DNA from: an uncultured Eubacteriales bacterium
GTDB taxonomy: Bacteria > Bacillota > Clostridia > Oscillospirales > CAG-272
Direction of reading: 5' to 3'
Assembly (NCBI GenBank): GCA_900545935.1
Contig: URAP01000029.1
Location: forward strand, 1 to 21,720
Length of the DNA: 21,720 nt
Part shown: positions 5,487-13,319 of the stretch, piece by piece
Numbering within the stretch: the stretch's first letter is position 1
Layout of the letters: each line of letters opens with the position of its first letter
Translations under genes and position numbers: made by a program
The notes under the pieces: model-generated
The model's database searches: none
Told to the model about the DNA's origin: nothing
The model's input: the letters and a program-made list of their open reading frames with translations, nothing else

Positions 5487-7448
5487 TCACTGTCCGAGGT
5501 AGCTGCTGATAACGGGCTCGGCGGGAGCGGCGGCGTTGTAGCCGTCGGTTCCGTTTTCGATAACGCAAACAACAGCTATCTGCGGATCGACGAATGGCGC
5601 ATAGCAAGCGAAGAGCGCATTTGAATTTCCGGAAGATATCTGTGCCGTTCCGGTCTTTGCGGCGATATCGTAGCCGCAGTCGGCAAACACGCGTCCGACG
5701 GTGCCGGACCTTGCGGCATCATACATACCGCCGCGCACCGCGTCGAGCGTTTCTGCGGACAGCGACGCGCTGACCGTCTGCTCGGGCTGCGACTCGACCT
5801 TAACGGTACCGTCCGGTGCGACTGCGCGGAGCAGCAGATGTGCGCGGTAGCCCTCTCCGCCCTCGGCTATCACCGAGATAAAATCCGCCGTCTGCAGCGG
5901 GGTAAACAGATTATCCGACTGTCCGATAGCCGCGGCGAGCGTCTCGCCCTCGCCCCAGTATTCGCCGCGCTCGCGGCGTTCGGCTCTGCCCGCAAGCACC
6001 GGTTCGCTCTCGCGCAGCTCGATGCCCGCCTTCTGTCCGAGTCCGAGCCTGAGCGACCACTCATTGAGCTTGTCTATGCCGGTCTGCCTGCCGATCTCAT
6101 AAAAGAAATAGTTACACGAATTCATAATAGCCGAGCGCACATTCTGACTGCCGTGCGTCTCGTGCCTGCGTCCCCACAGCCAGCACTCCGGCTGAAAATC
6201 ATCGTAGTAGGTATAAACTCCCTCGTCCGTCACCGTCGTCTGCGGGGTGATAATCCCCTCCTCGAGCGCGGCTACGGCGGTCGAGATCTTCATTATCGAG
6301 CCGGGGGCATATCTGCCCTCGGTCGCTCTGTTAAACAGCGGCGCGCCCTCGGTCGCAGCAAGAGTCTGCCAATCGTTTTTATACTGCTCCTGCGAATACG
6401 TTGGCATTGAAAGGCAGACAAGCACCTCACCCGATGCAGGATCAAGCGCGACAGTCGCACCGCACTGCGAACCGACCGCCTCAAGCTGAGCATTCAGAGC
6501 CTCAAGCGCCGTTTTCTGCAGTCCGATATCAAGTGTCAGATATATGTCCGCGCCGCGCGTAGGCTCGGTCAGATACTCGGTAGATGTCACGTTGCCCGCG
6601 CCGTCGTAGGTCACGCGCATACTGCCGTCTGTCCCGTGCAGGTACTCCTCAAATATCGCCTCCGCGCCTGAGGTTCCGACTATCGCATCCATCGGATAGC
6701 CGAGATCGCTGTAATACTGAAGCGACGCGTCGGATATCCTGCCGATGTGACCGAGCAGCTGCGCCGCCGCTCCGTCGTCGTAATACACCCGCTCGCTGCG
6801 CTTCTCGATCGACAGTCCCGCCGGGCGGTCGGAGATAACATATGCTATCATGCTCATAGGCGCGTTCTCGGACAGCACGAGCCTGCCGCCCGCATTTCGC
6901 TTAGGCGTATCGCCGTCCGTGCCGCCTGAATCGCCGCTCTCCGCAGCAGGGCCGTCCGACTCAGCCGCGCCGGCATCTCCGTTCGCCGGCTCCGACGTAC
7001 TGTCCGCCCCCTCCGTCGTCTCCTCAACTACAGTAACGGAAGAATCGGCACCCGCCGCCTCGTTTATCGCCGCTTCAAGCGCCGCCGCATCGGCATAATC
7101 GCCCGCGATACCGCACTCGGCGAGCTTATCAAACAGTGCTGCGACGGCATCGGTCTTTCCGGCAAACTGCCGCGCGTCGCAGTCAAGCTCGTATGTATAG
7201 TTATTGCCGACAAGCAGCGTTCCGTTCCGATCGAATATCTGTCCGCGCTGCGCGGGCACGGTAACGGTCACCGTCCTCTCGCCTGCGGCTATCTCACCCG
7301 GCAGCAGCGGCTCCCACCTGCCTATCTGCGCTATACGCAGCAGCATAAGCAAAAGCAGAACGGCAAAAACACACCCGGGGGCGATATATCTCATCCTCCC
7401 CACGGCTGTGCCGCGTCCGTTCCGCTCCTCTGTTTCTCTGCGTTTCAT
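5487..7448 (-). CDS. Class B penicillin-binding protein (PBP2/FtsI-type transpeptidase)
   Basis: Membrane-anchored D,D-transpeptidase that cross-links peptidoglycan stem peptides, acting outside the membrane. A single membrane anchor at about residues 22-42 is followed by the dimerisation segment (QRGQIFDRNGTLLV, 67-80) and the penicillin-binding domain. All three active-site motifs are present: S384-I-M-K387 with the acylated serine, S444-C-N446, and K598-T-G600. An Ala/Ser/Gly/Asp/Glu-rich stretch at about 140-187 interrupts the N-terminal module. The gene is the last of a minus-strand run including maf and dut, 133 bases after maf, with a GGGGG motif eight bases before its ATG. Position near maf recalls the mre/PBP2 cluster of other Firmicutes, so an elongation PBP is likely, but FtsI-type function is not excluded. 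Confidence 0.93.
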   Translation of the reverse strand: MKRRETEERNGRGTAVGRMRYIAPGCVFAVLLLLMLLRIAQIGRWEPLLPGEIAAGERTVTVTVPAQRGQIFDRNGTLLVGNNYTYELDCDARQFAGKTDAVAALFDKLAECGIAGDYADAAALEAAINEAAGADSSVTVVEETTEGADSTSEPANGDAGAAESDGPAAESGDSGGTDGDTPKRNAGGRLVLSENAPMSMIAYVISDRPAGLSIEKRSERVYYDDGAAAQLLGHIGRISDASLQYYSDLGYPMDAIVGTSGAEAIFEEYLHGTDGSMRVTYDGAGNVTSTEYLTEPTRGADIYLTLDIGLQKTALEALNAQLEAVGSQCGATVALDPASGEVLVCLSMPTYSQEQYKNDWQTLAATEGAPLFNRATEGRYAPGSIMKISTAVAALEEGIITPQTTVTDEGVYTYYDDFQPECWLWGRRHETHGSQNVRSAIMNSCNYFFYEIGRQTGIDKLNEWSLRLGLGQKAGIELRESEPVLAGRAERRERGEYWGEGETLAAAIGQSDNLFTPLQTADFISVIAEGGEGYRAHLLLRAVAPDGTVKVESQPEQTVSASLSAETLDAVRGGMYDAARSGTVGRVFADCGYDIAAKTGTAQISSGNSNALFACYAPFVDPQIAVVCVIENGTDGYNAAAPAEPVISSYLGQ

Positions 7449-7581
7449 TCGCTCTGTCCCCCACGCCGCAGAGCGGCTCTCTCCTTGATAGATCCGATAT
7501 CCGCATGGACATGCAAAGCCGCCTTATACGCATCGGCAGCGGTTCGGCACCGCCGTCAATGCACACTGCCGTCAATGCGGA

Positions 7582-8169
7582 TCAATCACCGAGAATATCA
7601 TAATCGAAATCACGTCTGAGCACCTCGGCGAGCCGACATACCGGCAGTCCGACGATATTGAAATAATCACCCTCAATACCGCTTACAAATATGCTCCCGC
7701 GCTCCTGAATGCCGTATGCGCCCGCCTTATCGAGCGGCTCTCCGGTCGCGACATAGCGCCCTATATCATCCTCCGACAGCTCGCGGAAGCACACCCGCGA
7801 GCCCTCGCATTCGACCGTCATACGCTCTCCGCGCGCGACGGCTATTCCGGTATAGACGGTATGGTGCGTACCGGACAGTCTGCGCAGCATCTGCGCGGCG
7901 CGCTCCGGCGTATGCGGCTTGCCGAATATCTCGCCCTCATAGGCGACGACAGTATCTGCGGCGACGACGATGCGTCCCTCCGATCCGGGCGGCAGCAGCT
8001 CAAGTGCCGCACGGCATTTGCGCTCTGCGAGCGTCATGACCGTCTGCTCCGGCGAGAGCGGCGGGACGTTCTCGTCGACGTCGGGCAGCAGGAGCTCAAA
8101 CTCCGCTCCGACCGACTCGAGTATTTCACGGCGGCGGGGACTGCCCGACGCAAGTATCAACTTCTCCAC
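7582..8169 (-). CDS. maf: Maf-type nucleotide pyrophosphatase
   Basis: House-cleaning enzyme that hydrolyses non-canonical or excess nucleoside triphosphates (dTTP/UTP type) to monophosphates in the cytoplasm. At 195 residues it has the family length. The N-terminal signature LILASGSPRRREIL (residues 4-17) is complete, as are VAADTVV near residue 70 and the KPHTPERAAQMLRRLSG segment. The closing part YGIQERGSIFVSGIEGDYFNIVGLP contains the Q and the G-x-Y-x-N-V-x-G-L-P typical of Maf. Translation starts at a GTG, the only start fitting the signature, and overlaps the end of the upstream DUF4321 gene by 13 bases, so the two are co-translated. It lies in the dut-DUF4321-maf-PBP order. Confidence 0.95.
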   Translation of the reverse strand: MEKLILASGSPRRREILESVGAEFELLLPDVDENVPPLSPEQTVMTLAERKCRAALELLPPGSEGRIVVAADTVVAYEGEIFGKPHTPERAAQMLRRLSGTHHTVYTGIAVARGERMTVECEGSRVCFRELSEDDIGRYVATGEPLDKAGAYGIQERGSIFVSGIEGDYFNIVGLPVCRLAEVLRRDFDYDILGD

Positions 8170-8423
8170 GGCTTAATAAACCTACCTATCAGTAAAAATA
8201 TCGCAAGAAAAATAACAACCGACACCGACAGATTAAAGGTCAGTGCAAAGGTAAGCGAAATGACCCCGAGATTCAGCACGAGCGGCTCGGTAATACCGAG
8301 GCTGAGCCCGTATCCGAGCCACGACAGCCCGGGCACGGAGGCGGTAGCGTTTGCCACGCACGAGCCGACTACAACACCCGCACAGATAAGAAAAACCGTA
8401 TAAAGAACATTTCTCATGCTCAT
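8157..8423 (-). CDS. DUF4321 family small membrane protein
   Basis: A protein of about 88 residues with two clear hydrophobic segments: one near the N-terminus (VLYTVFLICAGVVVGSC) and one near the C-terminus (VVIFLAIFLLIG). Between them is the pattern LGYGLSLGITEPLVLNLGVISLTFAL. This matches my recollection of DUF4321, a small family of Firmicutes found next to maf; its function is unknown. The chosen ATG has AGGTG six bases upstream. A GTG nine bases earlier (8432) overlaps the dut stop as GTGA and is an alternative start. The 3' end overlaps maf by 13 bases, so it belongs to the same transcript. Confidence 0.8.
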   Translation of the reverse strand: MSMRNVLYTVFLICAGVVVGSCVANATASVPGLSWLGYGLSLGITEPLVLNLGVISLTFALTFNLSVSVVIFLAIFLLIGRFIKPWRS

Positions 8424-8428
8424 ATGCG

Positions 8429-8872
8429 TCACCTGCCCGTCGAGCCGAAGCCGCCCGCGCCGCGTTCGGTATCGTCAAGCTCCTCCGTCGGAATAAAAGC
8501 CGCCGTATATATCGGCACGAACATCATCTGCGCTATGCGGTCGCACGGCTGAACGGTATACGCCTCGCTGCCGTGATTTACGACCGAGACGATTATCTCG
8601 CCGCGATAATCCGCATCAATAACGCCTACACTGTTCGACAGCGTAATGCCGTGCTTCACGCCCATGCCGCTGCGGCTGAAAACGAGCGCGACAAGATCGC
8701 TGCGCTCGGGCGCTATCGCAATTCCGGTCGGCAGCTTTGCGCGCTCACCGGGCATGAGCGTCACAGGCTCCGCGATGCAGGCGCAGAGGTCGCAGGCGGC
8801 GGAGGCATCTGTCGCATATGCGGGCATGACCGCCTCCGGGCGGAGCTTCTTTATCTTTACCTTGAGTTCCAT
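8429..8872 (-). CDS. dut: dUTP diphosphatase (dUTPase), trimeric type
   Basis: Hydrolyses dUTP to dUMP and pyrophosphate in the cytoplasm, which keeps uracil out of DNA and supplies dUMP for thymidylate. At 147 residues it matches the homotrimeric family. All five motifs are visible in order: PAYATDASAACDL (I), RSGMGVKHGI (II), GVIDADYRGEI with the catalytic aspartate (III), CDRIAQMMF (IV) and the C-terminal glycine-rich RGAGGFGSTGR (V) that closes over the substrate. The ATG lacks a good Shine-Dalgarno sequence; a small hairpin lies just upstream. It heads the overlapping dut-DUF4321-maf set, and its role in dUTP removal is thematically linked with Maf. Confidence 0.96.
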   Translation of the reverse strand: MELKVKIKKLRPEAVMPAYATDASAACDLCACIAEPVTLMPGERAKLPTGIAIAPERSDLVALVFSRSGMGVKHGITLSNSVGVIDADYRGEIIVSVVNHGSEAYTVQPCDRIAQMMFVPIYTAAFIPTEELDDTERGAGGFGSTGR

Positions 8873-8884
8873 TTATGTAACCGT

Positions 8885-8921
8885 TGCCCCCGATTCGCGG
8901 AGGCACCCTTTCCTGATTATA
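8885..8921 (-). promoter_or_regulatory. Possible -10 and leader hairpin of the dut operon
   Basis: On the minus strand a TATAAT hexamer (8916-8921) lies about 45 bases before the dut start. It is followed by an 8-bp hairpin (8885-8892 with 8898-8905, one G-T pair). No convincing -35 is visible, so the promoter is tentative. Confidence 0.3.
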
Positions 8922-9062
8922 AAGCCTGGTTATAAAAAGTGAGAAAGCACGCCGTAGGAATACTGTGCATCGCAAGCGGTATTGTACAAACCGCTTCTTC
9001 GCGCCGCCGTGTACAAGACAGCCGCCCGACATGAACACCTGAAAGTAAGCGGGCACAGTCTG

Positions 9063-11498
9063 TCATTTTATGCGCCGAACGGCATCCGAGCGCGGCGGAA
9101 GCCCGTCCTCATATGCGGCTATGACCGCGTCGACCTCTCGCGCCGACTCGACCGAGAAAATATAGTGCTGCGAGACGATATCCGCGCGTACAAGCTGCTG
9201 TGCTCTGTCCGCCATATAGACGGGAACGCTATTGTAGATGAGCTCGCGCTCGCGGCAGCCGTCAAGCCGCTGCTCCGGTCGAACCGGGAAGCTCACTCCG
9301 CGCCGGTCGGTCAGACTGCGTACGCCGGTACGATGCTCGAGCAGCATCAGCGGCACCCTGCCGTAGACTATGACCGCGTGCGGCGCACGGATATCGCGGA
9401 TGCGCGGCAGCGTCAGCTCGGGCGAGAGCAATATCTCGTCAATGGCAAGAAGACGGACAGCCGAAGCACCGTCAGCGTAGCTTTCCGTATGCTCACGCTC
9501 TTCCGCAGTGCCGTCTCCGACATTACGAGCCGCTGTCCTTTCCGTATGCGCCGTATCGCCGTTTTCGATATCGCCGTCGGCAGGCGCACCGCGCTCGGCA
9601 AGCGCCGAAATATCCGATATAAACAGCGGAGTGAGCGAATTCGTCACCCCGAAACGAAAATCTCCGACAAGTCGGAAGCCGATTCCGGAAACGAGCGGCA
9701 GCTGTCCGATACCCTGAACAAAGCACTCGGTGCAGCCGAGGTCGCGGGCACGTGAAAGCGCCGCGCGGACGGCATCGCGCTCGCTGTCATGCACCGCCGC
9801 AGGCAGTATGACGGAGGTCACGCCTCGGCGCTCCGCCTCATCTGCCGACAGATAGCTGTCGAGCGGAAGCGCGATACCGTCAAAATACCTGCGTGCCCGC
9901 TCGGTTATCTGCTCCGGCGAGGAAAAACGGGCAGTGCGGCGGATATCTGCGGCAGCTCCGTCACACGTGTGCTCCGCGTTTGCTCCGATATCCGCGGTGC
10001 GCTCCGCCGCCTCTCTCATCTGCCGCGCAAGTATATCATGCAGGGAGAGTATGCGCCGCTCGGCGGGAATTATTATGCTGCGGGCGATGCCTGCGCCGTT
10101 GGTTACGGCAGCACCGCCGTGTTTATCATCACCGACAGATCCGGCATTCTTTCCTCCGATACCGCCTCGAAGCCGAGCGGTCGCAGTCTTATCGCTCTCG
10201 CTGCGAATGCCGAGCATGCCGTCGTCTATCCCGTCGACATAGTAGCCGTCGGTAAAGCCGCTGCGTGAAAAAGCGTCGCGCAGCTCACACAGCTCGTCCT
10301 CGGTCGCGTTTCTGCGCTCGTCGAGCAGGCGGCGGTATATCGAGGTAACCGTGCGGATATAGGTCGGGGACTTCATCCGTCCCTCTATCTTGAGTGAGGA
10401 AATTCCCGCGCGTATCAGCTCGGTCATATGTCCGCCGAGGCAGAGATCGCGCAGACTGAGCGGGTACCCGCCGTTATACGGCAGACGACAGGGCTGTGCA
10501 CACTCGCCTCTGTTTCCGCTTCTGCCGCCGACAAGCGAGCTGAACAGGCACTGTCCCGAGCGGCAAACACAGAGCGCACCGTGGACAAATACCTCTATCT
10601 CAACGCCCGAGCGCTCGCACATGGTGCGGATATCACCGAGCGACAGCTCGCGGGCGGGAACTACGCGCGAAAAACCAAACTCTCCGAGCAGCCGCGCAGC
10701 GCCGGTCTCGTGTATCGCCAGCTGTGTGCTCGCGTGCAGCTCCATATCCGGCAGAGCCTCGTGCAGCAGTCGGCAGAGCCCGGGATCGGCAACTATCAGC
10801 GCATCAACGCCGCACTCCTGAAGAAATGCAGCATAGCGCGCCGTCTCCTCGAGCTCGCGGTCGTAGAGCAGCGTGTTGAGCGTTACATATACGCGAACGC
10901 CGCGTTCATGACAATATTTCACCGTACGGCGCATAGCCTCGTCGTCGAAATTGTGCGCGTTCATACGCGCGTTATGCATACGTCCGCCGAGATATACCGC
11001 ATCCGCGCCGCTCTTCACCGCGACACACATTATCTCCTCCGAGCCGCACGGAACAAGCAGCTCCGGCAGCGGAAGCGCTTCCGTCAACGGCGGGAGCGAC
11101 GCAAGCGCGGCGCAGTATGCCTCGGACGGATGAGATGGTGCCATCGGGGCGGCGCGATGCTCTGCCCCACCGACATTATCTCGAATGCGTGCGTGCCCTG
11201 CATCGGACAAACGACCCGTGCGAGCTTGCTTATCACTCGGGCGGCTGTTCGGGCGGCTGTTCGGTCTGCTTCTGTTGCCCGAACGGCTGTCCGCGCGAAC
11301 GCTTCTGCCGTCATTGCGTGTATCTCGGCGTGCATCCCCGCTATCGCGGCGTCCGACCGTGCGTATGCTTTTCTGCTTGCCGCCGCGCAGCTCTGCGCGG
11401 GCGGTGCTCATGCACACGTCATGCTTGTTTTTTCCGTCACCTCTGTGCGGGTAGCCTGCGCTGCCGTTCGGATCCTTTCGGGTCGGCTTGCGAGCCAT
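9063..11498 (-). CDS. Long-form U32 family peptidase / RNA hydroxylase-like protein
   Basis: An 811-residue protein of the U32 family, historically called collagenase-like peptidases. Studied members such as RlhA and TrhP install hydroxyl groups on rRNA or tRNA. The core begins near residue 145 (LPELLVPCGSEEIM). The U32 signature is at 302-320 (E-V-F-V-H-G-A-L-C..SGQC..S). Cysteines 310, 317, 333, 337 and 353 are candidates for the family's iron-sulphur site. A C-terminal DUF3656-like half follows (about 525-810; VYGRVPLMLLEHR, LTDRRGVSFPV, NSVPVYMAD). The first 120 residues are Arg/Asn/Ser/Asp-rich and not part of the fold. Further low-complexity inserts sit at about 441-522 and 636-680. The chosen ATG shares one base with the zapA stop (TGATG), which suggests coupled translation; M119 is an alternative start. 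Confidence 0.85.
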   Translation of the reverse strand: MARKPTRKDPNGSAGYPHRGDGKNKHDVCMSTARAELRGGKQKSIRTVGRRDSGDARRDTRNDGRSVRADSRSGNRSRPNSRPNSRPSDKQARTGRLSDAGHARIRDNVGGAEHRAAPMAPSHPSEAYCAALASLPPLTEALPLPELLVPCGSEEIMCVAVKSGADAVYLGGRMHNARMNAHNFDDEAMRRTVKYCHERGVRVYVTLNTLLYDRELEETARYAAFLQECGVDALIVADPGLCRLLHEALPDMELHASTQLAIHETGAARLLGEFGFSRVVPARELSLGDIRTMCERSGVEIEVFVHGALCVCRSGQCLFSSLVGGRSGNRGECAQPCRLPYNGGYPLSLRDLCLGGHMTELIRAGISSLKIEGRMKSPTYIRTVTSIYRRLLDERRNATEDELCELRDAFSRSGFTDGYYVDGIDDGMLGIRSESDKTATARLRGGIGGKNAGSVGDDKHGGAAVTNGAGIARSIIIPAERRILSLHDILARQMREAAERTADIGANAEHTCDGAAADIRRTARFSSPEQITERARRYFDGIALPLDSYLSADEAERRGVTSVILPAAVHDSERDAVRAALSRARDLGCTECFVQGIGQLPLVSGIGFRLVGDFRFGVTNSLTPLFISDISALAERGAPADGDIENGDTAHTERTAARNVGDGTAEEREHTESYADGASAVRLLAIDEILLSPELTLPRIRDIRAPHAVIVYGRVPLMLLEHRTGVRSLTDRRGVSFPVRPEQRLDGCRERELIYNSVPVYMADRAQQLVRADIVSQHYIFSVESAREVDAVIAAYEDGLPPRSDAVRRIK

Positions 11499-11977
11499 CA
11501 GAGCGCGGCTTTTCCGTCGGAGCCTTCAGCCGACGCGGCGGCGGACTTTGCAGCGGATTTTGCCGCAGCCCCCGTCGCAGACTTCTCTGCGGGCTTTTCC
11601 GCAGACTTTTCTGCGGTTGCGCCGACAGCCGCCTCGTCAAGCGCAGCGGTCTCCTCTGCGAGAGTGGGGGTGTCTTCCGCTGCCTGCTCATGTGCTGGCA
11701 TACCGAGCATCGCGCGCAGCGAAGCATTCTCCGCCTCGAGCTTCTCTATCGTCTCCTGCATGTGCTGAAAGCGCAGCGAATTCTTTATCTTGTCGTCGAA
11801 ATAGTCGATAGCGCAGAAAAGTATCGCCTCGGTCTTGCTGCAGCGCTTGTTGCCCGAGACCATCTCCTCGATGCGCTGATCGAGCAGACGGACAAGTCCG
11901 TTTACATACTCCTCCTGCTCGTCGGATATGATGTTGACGGTCATTCCCGCGACCGTGACAGTATATTTCTGCTTCAT
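11498..11977 (-). CDS. zapA: Cell division protein ZapA with low-complexity tail
   Basis: A small cytoplasmic protein that bundles FtsZ filaments at midcell. Residues 1-70 match ZapA (KYTVTVAGMTVNIISDEQEEYVNGLVRLLDQRI), followed by a coiled coil (about 65-92; MQETIEKLEAENASLRAML). The last 60 residues are an Ala/Lys/Ser/Glu-rich tail with repeats of AEKSAEKPAEKSA that ordinary ZapA lacks, making it 159 residues rather than about 90-110. The start has GGGAG five bases upstream. It is the first gene of the minus-strand run and is directly coupled to the U32 gene; this pairing is common in Clostridia. Confidence 0.9.
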   Translation of the reverse strand: MKQKYTVTVAGMTVNIISDEQEEYVNGLVRLLDQRIEEMVSGNKRCSKTEAILFCAIDYFDDKIKNSLRFQHMQETIEKLEAENASLRAMLGMPAHEQAAEDTPTLAEETAALDEAAVGATAEKSAEKPAEKSATGAAAKSAAKSAAASAEGSDGKAAL

Positions 11978-12010
11978 ATTCTCCCTTTCCGCATTGCGTG
12001 CGATTTATGC

Positions 12011-12039
12011 TTGCAATCGGCGCACGAATGCTGTATAAT
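12011..12039 (+). promoter_or_regulatory. Sigma-A promoter for proB
   Basis: TTGCAA (12011-12016), a 17-base spacer, and a perfect TATAAT (12034-12039). Predicted transcription starts near 12046, giving a leader of about 120 bases before proB. Confidence 0.75.
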
Positions 12040-12108
12040 ATCATTTGTTCATTTCCAAGCGGATCTGTTCTCTTTATTATATTATATTTTACGACGAATT
12101 AAAATACC

Positions 12109-12151
12109 TTTTTGTAAAAAAGTCGCCGTGCGGCGCCCATTTTGTAAAAAA
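12109..12151 (+). promoter_or_regulatory. Paired palindromic sites in the proB leader
   Basis: TTTTGTAAAAAA occurs twice, at 12110-12121 and 12140-12151, exactly 30 bases apart. Each copy is an imperfect palindrome. A small GC hairpin (cgccgtgcggcg, 12124-12135) lies between them. The second copy abuts the ribosome binding site. They could be operator sites or parts of alternative leader folds. Confidence 0.35.
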
Positions 12152-12166
12152 AGATAGGATATGCAG

Positions 12167-12949
12167 ATGAAAAGCAATATTAAAAGAATAGTAGTCAAGA
12201 TCGGCTCCTCCTCCCTCTCGCATGAGAACGGACATCTCAACCTGCGCAGCATAGACCGCGTGGCACGCGTGCTCTCCGATCTCTCCGGTGCGGGAATGGA
12301 TGTTATTCTCGTGTCGTCCGGTGCGGTCTCCGCAGGACGCGCAAAGCTCGGCTTTACCCACAAGCCCGATACCATCGAGGAAAAGCAGGCGCTTGCAGCC
12401 GTCGGTCAGGCGGAGCTTATGCAGATATACGAGCGCTTTTTCTCCGATTACGGCAGAAGCGTTGCGCAGATACTCATCACCCGCAGCACCGTCGACAATG
12501 AAACGAGTAAGCGCAATGTTCAGAACACCGTAAGCAAGCTGCTCTCGCTCGGCTGCGTGCCCATCGTTAACGAAAACGATACAGTGTCGTTTGAGGAGAT
12601 AGAGTTCGGCGATAACGATACTCTCGCCGCATATGTCGCCGTGCTCGCCGATGCCGATATGCTCATCAACCTCAGCGATATCGACGGTCTCTATGACTCC
12701 GATCCGCACTGCAATCCCGATGCCGGACTCATCTCGCATGTGCCCGAGATTACCGATGATATCCGCAGCTGTGCGGGCGGCTCCGGTTCGGATTTCGGCA
12801 CCGGAGGTGTCGTAACAAAGCTGCACGCAGCGGAAATAGCGCTCAAACACGGCATTCCCATGGTGCTCACCGGAGGTACTCACCCCGAATATATCTACGA
12901 CATCATCAAGGGCAAGCCAGTCGGCACCCTCTTCGGAACGCTGGAATAA
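12167..12949 (+). CDS. proB: Glutamate 5-kinase, short form
   Basis: Catalyses the first step of proline synthesis, ATP-dependent phosphorylation of glutamate to glutamyl-5-phosphate, in the cytoplasm. The amino-acid kinase domain is complete: VVKIGSSSL near the start, VSSGAVSAG, VNENDTV, FGDNDTLAA, LSDIDGLYDSDP and FGTGGVVTKLHAA. At 260 residues it lacks the C-terminal PUA domain found in the 367-residue E. coli enzyme, as in many Clostridia. I prefer the second ATG, which has AGGA seven bases upstream; the earlier ATG at 12161 is only one base from that motif. The proA partner is not adjacent. It is driven by the promoter at 12011-12039, and a copy of the post-stop repeat follows it. Confidence 0.95.
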   Translation: MKSNIKRIVVKIGSSSLSHENGHLNLRSIDRVARVLSDLSGAGMDVILVSSGAVSAGRAKLGFTHKPDTIEEKQALAAVGQAELMQIYERFFSDYGRSVAQILITRSTVDNETSKRNVQNTVSKLLSLGCVPIVNENDTVSFEEIEFGDNDTLAAYVAVLADADMLINLSDIDGLYDSDPHCNPDAGLISHVPEITDDIRSCAGGSGSDFGTGGVVTKLHAAEIALKHGIPMVLTGGTHPEYIYDIIKGKPVGTLFGTLE

Positions 12950-12950
12950 G

Positions 12951-13050
12951 CACGAGACGCGGGGAGGAACGGGAGACGAGCGGGAGACGAGCGGGAGGGA
13001 AACTTTTGAAAAAGTTTCCCCCCGTACCCCCTTTCAAAACTTTTTAAATA
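12951..13050 (+). repeat. Post-stop repeat, copy B (after proB)
   Basis: Begins two bases after the proB stop with gcacgaga, as copy C does. Two exact tandem units of CGGGAGACGAG (12970-12980 and 12981-12991) plus a partial unit follow. Next come a hairpin (12997-13007 with 13010-13020; gggaaactttt), a C-run and ctttcaaaactttttaaa. Confidence 0.65.
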
Positions 13051-13115
13051 GGGGGAAAGGCATACCGGTGATCGGAAATAAGATCGCAATGCATTATTCG
13101 GAGCAGGGTGCGAAT

Positions 13116-13134
13116 GCCCCCTTCAAAGCTTTTA
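13116..13134 (+). repeat. Truncated copy of the post-stop repeat
   Basis: Reads gcccccttcaaagctttta, the C-run plus CAAAGCTTT end of the post-stop family without its hairpin, about 65 bases after copy B. Confidence 0.4.
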
Positions 13135-13275
13135 TACCGATGAGCATTTTCAAGGAGCAAGGACGATGGCTCGGAGCTGATCAAGAGTTTCGCAAATCAC
13201 TGCAAAACAAGGCGTGAATTTTTGTGCTCCTGCACCGCTCGGCATCCATCCGAATTCGTCGCACAAAGCATCAAA

Positions 13276-13313
13276 ACGCGCAGCGTCCCATCGGGCGCTG
13301 CGCGTCGTTTTTT
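13276..13313 (+). terminator. Rho-independent terminator, probably bidirectional
   Basis: A 10-bp perfect stem acgcgcagcg (13276-13285) with 13296-13305, plus an inner ccc/ggg, followed by six T at 13308-13313. It ends plus-strand transcription from proB and sits a few bases beyond the minus-strand gene at 13320, which it may also terminate (four T on that side). Confidence 0.85.
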
Positions 13314-13319
13314 ATATCA

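Noticed and set aside
5331..5624. Plus-strand frame with sequence like KALRGVWGALSRKRPP, and a similar one at 20587-21225
   Set aside because: These are translations of the post-stop repeat hairpins, which is why they resemble each other; they are not genes.
10428..11768. Long plus-strand open frames opposite the U32 and zapA genes
   Set aside because: They are antisense shadows of well-supported GC-rich genes and have no recognisable motifs.
13051..13275. Possible small RNA between proB and its terminator
   Set aside because: No promoter found in the interval; a long proB 3' region or decayed repeat is simpler.
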